A stretch of DNA of 21,293 bases from a bacterium (GTDB taxonomy: Bacteria; SZUA-79; Acidulodesulfobacterales; Acidulodesulfobacteraceae): positions 1-21,293 of the forward strand of contig JAJZJD010000007.1 in assembly GCA_021828445.1 (NCBI GenBank). The letters run 5' to 3'. The notes beneath the pieces are model-generated. The model had not been told where the DNA came from and searched no databases. It was given only the letters and a program-made list of their open reading frames with translations. Positions 16,174 through 21,293 of this stretch are shown here, one piece after another. Positions within the stretch are counted from its first letter, which is position 1. Every line of letters begins with the position of its first letter. The translations under genes and the position numbers were made by a program.

Positions 16174-16998
16174 CTATATATAGTTATTCATGGAATACGG
16201 CAATAAAAAGTCTTTTAAAGTTTTTGCAGCGTCGCTTGAAGTAATAAGGGCTTCTCCTATAAGGAAAGAGTTTATGCCTCTTTTCATCAGCATTTCGATA
16301 TCCTCTCTTCCATTAATGCCGCTTTCCGCTACAATCAACTTTCCCGGAGGTATTTTTTCGGCTAAAGCGGCGGTTTTGAACAAATCAGTTTTAAAAGTCC
16401 TTAAGTCCCTGCTGTTTATGCCGATGATTTCGGCGTTATATTTATAAGCCGTCTCGAGCTCTTTTTCATCGGCTATTTCGGTAAGAACTTCCAAAGAAAG
16501 TTCGGCGGCAAGAGCGAGAAGGTTTTTATATTGTACTTCCGACAGCGCTCTAATAATTAAAAGAATTGCGTCGGCTTCTATTATTTTAGATTCAAAAACC
16601 TGAATTTCGTCGATTATGAAATCTTTTCTTAAAACCGGAAGTTTTACCGAATTTCTAACTTTTAAAATATCCGCAGGACTGCCCATAAAAAATTTCTTAT
16701 CCGTAAGAACCGAAATAGCGCTCGCCCCGCCTCTTTCATAAATAACCGCCAGTTCGTCAGGCTTATAATCTGCCGATAGAAGTCCTTTCGAAGGAGAAGC
16801 TTTCTTGACTTCGGCAATTATACTGCAGATTCTGTATGAAACCGCTTCCCCGTTAGACCTCGGTTTCAAAGCGCTTTTTAAACTTCTTAAGCCGTTAAAA
16901 GCCGAAAACGCCTGAGCCCTGTAAGCCTCTTCATTAACCGCCGCTTTAAATTTTTTTATTTCTTTTGTTTTTTCTTTTAGAATGTTGCCTAATATCAT
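16174..16998 (-). CDS. trpC: Indole-3-glycerol phosphate synthase
   Basis: A TIM-barrel enzyme of 274 residues that closes the indole ring with loss of CO2 and water, giving indole-3-glycerol phosphate for TrpA. Family motifs: IIAEVKKASPSKG (60-72, with the active-site Glu and Lys), VLTDKKFFMGS, LRKDFIID (123-130, second catalytic Lys), GINSRDLRTF and VAESGI. It is a stand-alone enzyme, not fused to TrpF. It follows trpD by 16 bp with an A/T-rich leader and no Shine-Dalgarno sequence. Confidence 0.97.
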   Translation of the reverse strand: MILGNILKEKTKEIKKFKAAVNEEAYRAQAFSAFNGLRSLKSALKPRSNGEAVSYRICSIIAEVKKASPSKGLLSADYKPDELAVIYERGGASAISVLTDKKFFMGSPADILKVRNSVKLPVLRKDFIIDEIQVFESKIIEADAILLIIRALSEVQYKNLLALAAELSLEVLTEIADEKELETAYKYNAEIIGINSRDLRTFKTDLFKTAALAEKIPPGKLIVAESGINGREDIEMLMKRGINSFLIGEALITSSDAAKTLKDFLLPYSMNNYI

Positions 16999-17014
16999 AT
17001 TTATATTTTAATAC

Positions 17015-18049
17015 TTATTTATTGGAGATTTCAATAAGGTCTTGTAAAGACTTTAAGGCTTTCCCCGATTCTGCCGAGTGCCTCGCTTCGCTAAAGGCAT
17101 CGTATAAATTATCTACTTTGCCCGAAACCAAAATCGCAAATCCCGCGTTTAAAATTGCCATATCTGCTCTGGGACTTTTATTTCCGCTGATAATATCATA
17201 TATAATTTTTGCATTTTCAGCAACCGATAAAGATTTAAATTCATCTTCCCGATAAAAGCCGAATCCGTATTCTTTCGGATTGAATTCGAAATATTTAACG
17301 TTGCCCGCCGCATCTAATTCGTAAATATCCGTTAACGCCGAAAGGCTTATTTCGTCCATTCCGTCTCTACCGTGAACGACGAATGCTTTTCCCGATTTTA
17401 ATGCTTTCAGTACATCTATTATTTTTTTGGATAAATCGTCGGAATACACTCCTATTATCTGTTTTTTCACGCCTAACGGGTTGGTTAAAGGACCCAATAT
17501 ATTAAAAATAGTTTTAAACCCCAGCTCTTTTCTTACCGGAGCGGCATATTTCATCGCGGTATGAAATTTAGGAGCGAATAAAAACCCTATATTCGCATAC
17601 TCTATCGATCTGAGAACTCCTTCGACATCCAAGGATATATTCACGCCCAATTCTTTCAGAACGTCGGCGCTTCCCGATTTCGAAGAAACGGCATAATTTC
17701 CGTGTTTTGCTATTTTAACTCCCGCGCCTGCGGCGATTAAAGCGGAGCACGTGGATATATTAAACGTATTTTTAGAATCGCCCCCCGTTCCGCAGGTGTC
17801 CACTAACGAATATTTATATTCATCGTTGATATTTACCGCTACGGCATTTTCTCTCATAGCAAGAGCGGCGCCGGCTATCTCCTCGACGGTTTCTCCTTTA
17901 ATTTTTAAAGATGTAAGAAGAGATGCTACTTGTGCGTTAGTAAGCTCCCCTTGTAAAATTGCATTAAAAATCTCATACGATTCGTCTGCGGTCAAATTGT
18001 TATTATTAATAACCCGCCCTAATAATTCTTTAATAAAATCTTCTTTCAT
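17015..18049 (-). CDS. trpD: Anthranilate phosphoribosyltransferase
   Basis: This enzyme transfers phosphoribose from PRPP to anthranilate. It has 344 residues, the family's usual length. The glycine-rich PRPP loop is CGTGGDSKNTFN (86-97, GTGGD at 87-91), and KHGNYAVSSKSGSADVL (115-131) is the conserved anthranilate/PRPP region. GPLTNP and HGRDGMDE are further family marks. It is not fused to TrpG. It begins 5 bp after the trpG stop codon with no Shine-Dalgarno sequence, so coupling to trpG translation is likely. Confidence 0.97.
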   Translation of the reverse strand: MKEDFIKELLGRVINNNNLTADESYEIFNAILQGELTNAQVASLLTSLKIKGETVEEIAGAALAMRENAVAVNINDEYKYSLVDTCGTGGDSKNTFNISTCSALIAAGAGVKIAKHGNYAVSSKSGSADVLKELGVNISLDVEGVLRSIEYANIGFLFAPKFHTAMKYAAPVRKELGFKTIFNILGPLTNPLGVKKQIIGVYSDDLSKKIIDVLKALKSGKAFVVHGRDGMDEISLSALTDIYELDAAGNVKYFEFNPKEYGFGFYREDEFKSLSVAENAKIIYDIISGNKSPRADMAILNAGFAILVSGKVDNLYDAFSEARHSAESGKALKSLQDLIEISNK

Positions 18050-18054
18050 ATATT

Positions 18055-18621
18055 TTAAATCGACAAAAAATTATTGATTATTTGCTTTCCGTAAGATGTA
18101 AGGACGGATTCGGGATGGAATTGTACGCCGTAAACCTTACAGCCCCTTACCTCTATCCCCATAATTTCGTTGTCGTCCAAGCTTGTTGCGGTTACGTTTA
18201 TAATTTCCGGCAGGTTTTTCTTGTTAATAATAAGGGAGTGGTATCTCGTAGCCTCAAAAGGACTGGGTACGCCTTTATATATAAATGATGAATCGTGCTT
18301 TATGGATGAAACTTTTCCGTGCATTACGTTTTTTGCGCGTATTATTTCCGCACCGAATGCGTAGCCTATTGCCTGATGCCCGAGACAAACTCCGAGTATG
18401 GGAATTGCGGAATAAAAATTTTTAATGGCTTCGACGGTAATTCCGGCTTCAACCGGCGACTTGGGACCGGGAGAGATAACAATTTTTTCAGGATTCATCT
18501 TTATAATATCGGAAATGCCTATGGCATCGTTCCTGAATACTGCGGTATCGAACCCCAGCTCTCCTATATACTGAACGATATTGTAAGTAAACGAATCGTA
18601 ATTATCTATAACTAAGACCAT
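18055..18621 (-). CDS. trpG: Anthranilate synthase component II, glutamine amidotransferase
   Basis: A class I glutamine amidotransferase of 188 residues that supplies ammonia to TrpE. The catalytic triad is C79 (in LGVCLGHQAIG), H169 and E171 (in VQFHPES). IDNYDSFTYNIVQY at the N-terminus and SPGPKSP (50-56) are typical. The same type of subunit can serve aminodeoxychorismate synthase (PabA) in folate synthesis; in this operon, with folC further down, a shared role is possible but not shown. It starts 6 bp after trpE without a Shine-Dalgarno sequence. Confidence 0.96.
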   Translation of the reverse strand: MVLVIDNYDSFTYNIVQYIGELGFDTAVFRNDAIGISDIIKMNPEKIVISPGPKSPVEAGITVEAIKNFYSAIPILGVCLGHQAIGYAFGAEIIRAKNVMHGKVSSIKHDSSFIYKGVPSPFEATRYHSLIINKKNLPEIINVTATSLDDNEIMGIEVRGCKVYGVQFHPESVLTSYGKQIINNFLSI

Positions 18622-18627
18622 AATTTT

Positions 18628-20163
18628 TTAATCGAACCTTTCTATTATATTAAAAGCGGTTATTAAATGCCTTAATTTATTTTCAGTCTCGGCAAATTCA
18701 TTTTCGGGCGTAGAATCATGCACTATTCCCCCCGCCGCTTGAATATACGCCGCATTTTTTTTAAACAGCGCAGTCCTTATAGTTATGCAGAATTCCATTT
18801 TATTACACATGCCGTCTTCTAAGAAACCGAAATAGCCTATCCCTCCGGCATAAACTCCTCTTTTTGATTTCTCAAGCTCGTTTATTATTTCCATTGCCCT
18901 TACTTTGGGCGCACCGGTAACCGTACCTGCCGGATAAGAAGCTCTAACCAAATCAAATGCGTCGGTTCCTTCCTTGATTTGGGAAAGAACGCTGGTAACT
19001 ATATGTTGAACATGGGAATATTTTTCTATATACATAAGTTTATCAATCTTAACCGACCCTTTTTTAGATACCCTTCCTATATCGTTTCTGCTTAAATCTA
19101 CAAGCATAATGTGCTCCGCCCGTTCTTTCGGGTCATCAAGCAGTTTACCGGCAAGATATTCATCTTCGACCGGATTTTCGCCTCTTTTAATAGTGCCGGC
19201 TATCGGCCTTGTTTCGATAATGCCGTCTGACAGTTTAACTAAGTTTTCCGGCGAAGAGCCCGTAATTACAAAATCGTTAATTTTAAGATAAAACATATAA
19301 GGAGACGGATTTACAAGTCTAAGCGCCCTATAGAAAAGAAACGGGTCGGGAGGATTAATAATTTTTTTCCTGCGGGAAATCTGTACCTGAAATATATCTC
19401 CGCGGAGTATATATTCTTTTGCGGTTAAAACTTTTTGCTTAAATTCGTCAAAGCCTGTTTCGTCGATAATTTCGATATTGGACTTTTTAACTTCTTTAGT
19501 CTTTTTCAATCCAAAATCTCTTTTTTCAATAATTTCGGTTATTTTATTTATTCTTTTAACAGCCGAATCATATTCCTGTTTTAGCCTTTCGTCGTCGGAA
19601 TTATTTCTGAATATATAGGATACTATCTTAATAACCTGATTTAATCCGTCATAAACTATCACGTCCCTCGGAAGCATAAAAAACAGATCGTAAACATCGG
19701 TAACGTCTTCTTTATCCGGAGGCAGTTTTTCTATAAGACCGCTGACTTCGTATCCTAAATAGCCGAAGAGTCCACCCACAAACTCTTCCGACAGATTGTA
19801 TTTGTATATATTAAATTCGGAAAGAATTTTCTTTATATATACAAAAACATCTTCGTTTAAATCTTTAAGGTTTATATTTTCTTTAAATCCGAATTTACGA
19901 CCGGTAAAATTCTCGATGCTAAGCTCATCTTTATAAAGGCGGATGGTCAGTAAAGGGTTTAAGCAGATAAACGAATATCTCCCCCATTTCCCCACGCCTT
20001 CGGTACTTTCAAAAAAAAATGCGCACGGCTCTTGTTGGAAAGACGAAAATATAGATATCGGCGTATCCATATCTCCGCTTATTTCATGAATAATAGGAAT
20101 AATATTGAAGGAATCCGGCGTCTTTAAAATATCGTCATAATTTAATATAGGCGTAAGCGGCAT
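18628..20163 (-). CDS. trpE: Anthranilate synthase component I
   Basis: Converts chorismate and ammonia (from TrpG) into anthranilate, the committed step of tryptophan synthesis. It has 511 residues. The N-terminal domain has FFFESTEG...WGRYSFI (about 49-66), the site where tryptophan binds as feedback inhibitor in the family (usual L-L-E-S); the E-S pair is kept. The C-terminal chorismate-binding domain shows DIFQVQISRR, ITGSSPENL, ETRPIAGTIKRG, HIMLVDLSRND, and GTVTGAPKVRAMEII, all canonical. It is the first gene of the trp series. An extended -10 promoter element ends 10 bp upstream of the ATG, and there is no Shine-Dalgarno sequence. No Trp-codon leader peptide or attenuator lies in the 71-bp gap after rplQ, so feedback inhibition may be the main control. 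Confidence 0.97.
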   Translation of the reverse strand: MPLTPILNYDDILKTPDSFNIIPIIHEISGDMDTPISIFSSFQQEPCAFFFESTEGVGKWGRYSFICLNPLLTIRLYKDELSIENFTGRKFGFKENINLKDLNEDVFVYIKKILSEFNIYKYNLSEEFVGGLFGYLGYEVSGLIEKLPPDKEDVTDVYDLFFMLPRDVIVYDGLNQVIKIVSYIFRNNSDDERLKQEYDSAVKRINKITEIIEKRDFGLKKTKEVKKSNIEIIDETGFDEFKQKVLTAKEYILRGDIFQVQISRRKKIINPPDPFLFYRALRLVNPSPYMFYLKINDFVITGSSPENLVKLSDGIIETRPIAGTIKRGENPVEDEYLAGKLLDDPKERAEHIMLVDLSRNDIGRVSKKGSVKIDKLMYIEKYSHVQHIVTSVLSQIKEGTDAFDLVRASYPAGTVTGAPKVRAMEIINELEKSKRGVYAGGIGYFGFLEDGMCNKMEFCITIRTALFKKNAAYIQAAGGIVHDSTPENEFAETENKLRHLITAFNIIERFD

Positions 20164-20173
20164 AATAAAGAGA

Positions 20174-20182
20174 ATTATATCA
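20174..20182 (-). promoter_or_regulatory. Extended -10 promoter of the trp operon
   Basis: On the minus strand TGATATAAT, preceded by another TG, is a perfect TG-N-TATAAT extended -10. No good -35 is seen at 16-18 bp, which extended -10 promoters can do without. A start 6-8 bp downstream would leave only about 3-5 nt before the trpE ATG, so the transcript may be nearly leaderless. Confidence 0.5.
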
Positions 20183-20234
20183 CATTTTTTTTCTTTATCA
20201 TAGTTTATGCCTGTTTAAATTACCGTATTTTGTT

Positions 20235-20606
20235 TTAAGACCGCTTTTCTTCTTTAGGAATAAATTCTATCAACCCTAAGGGACTTGCGTCTCCGGCTCT
20301 ATATCCCGTTTTAATGATTCTAACATACCCGCCGGGTCTATCTAAAAATCTCGGACCTAAATCTTTAAAAAGTTTAGTCGTCGCATTCTTGCTTCTTAGC
20401 CGCGAGAATGCAATGCGCCGCCTCGCCGTGGTATCGGATTTGCCGAGCGTAATAAGCCTTTCTATGTAGCTTCTCAACACTTTAGCTTTGGGCAAAGTCG
20501 TCTCAATCTTTTCAAACTCGATAAGAGAAGAGGCCATATTCCTTAAAAGAGCAGCCCTATGCGATGAAGTCCTGTTTAATCTGGTTTTGATTTTTCCGTG
20601 ACGCAT
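20235..20606 (-). CDS. rplQ: Ribosomal protein L17
   Basis: A large-subunit ribosomal protein of 123 residues, a typical bacterial L17. The N-terminus MRHGKIKTRLNR, the segment HRAALLRNMASSLIEFEKIETTLPKAK and the ending GGYVRIIKTGYRAGDASPLGLIEF are family hallmarks. AGAGG (20616-20612) lies 5 nt before the ATG. It follows rpoA by 29 bp, as at the end of the alpha operon in most bacteria. No clear terminator lies between it and trpE, so some read-through into the trp genes is possible. Confidence 0.97.
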   Translation of the reverse strand: MRHGKIKTRLNRTSSHRAALLRNMASSLIEFEKIETTLPKAKVLRSYIERLITLGKSDTTARRRIAFSRLRSKNATTKLFKDLGPRFLDRPGGYVRIIKTGYRAGDASPLGLIEFIPKEEKRS

Positions 20607-20635
20607 TTTAACCTCTGAATATATAATTTAACAAA

Positions 20636-21293
20636 TTATTTTTCCTCTAACTTCATTCCAAAACTTAATCCCATGGTGGATAAGACTTCTTTTATTTCAT
20701 TGAGGGATTTTCTTCCGAAATTCTTTGTTCTAAGCATTTCCCCTTCAGTTTTCTGAACCAGTTCATAAATCGTTTTTATGTTTGCATTTTTAAGGCAATT
20801 TGCCGACCTAACGGAAAGTTCAAGTTCATCCACGTTTTTAAGTAAATTCTCGTTTAAATGATTCCCCGACGGTTTTTCCGTTTCCGGCTGAGCCTTCTTT
20901 TCGTATAACTGGTCCATTTCTTCGAAGGTGGCGAAAACCGAAATCTGATCCTGTAAAATTAAAGAGGCCGAGGTAAGAACATCTTCAGGGGTTATATATC
21001 CGTTCGTAAATATTTCCATTATGAGTTTGTCGTAATCGGTAATTCCGCCGACCCTTGCATACGAAACGTCCATCGTGACTTTTTTAACAGGCGAAAACGA
21101 AACGTCGAGAGAAATAGTTCCTATCGGCGCATCTTCTCTGATATTAAGCTCGCTCGGAACATATCCCCTTCCGCCCGTTACAAGCATTTGTGCCTTAAAA
21201 TGACCGCCCTTGGCAATAGTTAAAATCTTTTTTTCTTTGTTTACCACTTCGACGTTCTGCGATGTCTTAATATCCGATGCATAAACGTCTCCC
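20636..21293 (-). CDS. rpoA: RNA polymerase alpha subunit, C-terminal part (5' end outside window)
   Basis: The reading frame is open to the window's right edge, so the start lies beyond it; about 218 codons are present. The fragment begins inside the N-terminal assembly domain (GDVYASD..., then GRGYVPSE and IGTISLDVSFSPVKKV). It continues through the dimerisation region ending near LQDQISVF, then a charged linker (about YEKKAQPETEKPSG). The C-terminal domain LLKNVDELELSVRSANCL...TKNFGRKSLNEIKE contacts UP-element DNA and activators. An internal GTG at 21247 is not a real start, because the upstream codons continue the family sequence. It is followed by rplQ in the usual alpha-operon order. 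Confidence 0.97.
   Translation of the reverse strand, partial: GDVYASDIKTSQNVEVVNKEKKILTIAKGGHFKAQMLVTGGRGYVPSELNIREDAPIGTISLDVSFSPVKKVTMDVSYARVGGITDYDKLIMEIFTNGYITPEDVLTSASLILQDQISVFATFEEMDQLYEKKAQPETEKPSGNHLNENLLKNVDELELSVRSANCLKNANIKTIYELVQKTEGEMLRTKNFGRKSLNEIKEVLSTMGLSFGMKLEEK

Noticed and set aside
20180..20210. Short minus-strand reading frame of eight codons (MIKKKNVI) before trpE as a trp leader peptide
   Set aside because: It contains no Trp codon, has no ribosome site and overlaps the -10 element.
1..21293. A hidden defence system, CRISPR array, tRNA/rRNA gene or retroelement
   Set aside because: Every stretch over about 220 bp is accounted for by recognised housekeeping genes; no spaced repeats, reverse transcriptase, nuclease or structured RNA signature was seen.

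Overview
The window is an AT-rich stretch of a Gram-negative bacterial chromosome carrying mostly core housekeeping genes. A complete LptD points to an LPS outer membrane. The order trpE-G-D-C-F-B-A-accD-folC is the one I know from Geobacter-type deltaproteobacteria (Desulfobacterota and relatives). An AT-rich relative such as the acid-mine lineage Acidulodesulfobacterales (Sva0485/SZUA-79) would fit, but that is a guess from gene order and composition. No rRNA, tRNA or CRISPR array was seen.

Layout, left to right. Positions 1-219 hold two near-identical 23-bp direct repeats followed by TTGACA, probably the end of an insertion sequence, and then a promoter for a small heat-shock protein gene (hsp20, + strand). 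Every other gene is on the minus strand, so transcription runs from high to low coordinates. The leftmost minus-strand block is DUF502 membrane protein - rsmE - smc - ftsY (6564 down to 663), which converges on hsp20. Next comes a single-gene unit for a small secreted monohaem c-type cytochrome (7053-6652), with its own candidate promoter and a good intrinsic terminator. From 20163 down to 7133 runs one long, almost gapless series: trpE, trpG, trpD, trpC, trpF, trpB, trpA, accD, folC, lptD, rfbB, rfbD. At the right edge are rplQ and the 3' part of rpoA, the end of the alpha ribosomal-protein operon.

The seven unfused trp genes encode the whole chorismate-to-tryptophan pathway. They are followed by genes for malonyl-CoA synthesis (accD), folate polyglutamylation (folC), LPS assembly at the outer membrane (lptD) and two of the four dTDP-rhamnose steps (rfbB, rfbD). 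Gaps are short, several genes overlap, and the only strong promoter-like element found lies directly upstream of trpE. That element sits so close to the ATG that the trp mRNA may be nearly leaderless, and no attenuator or Trp-rich leader peptide is present. Clear Shine-Dalgarno sequences precede only some genes (hsp20, ftsY, the cytochrome, rfbD, rfbB, trpB, rplQ).

I found no undescribed defence system, novel RNA or cryptic island. The points most worth a second look are the small cytochrome with a lone third cysteine and a His/Met-rich segment, an RsmE homologue that has lost its usual cofactor-site motifs, the near-leaderless trp promoter, paired palindromes upstream of the DUF502-smc block, an altered SMC signature motif, and the IS-like end at the left edge.
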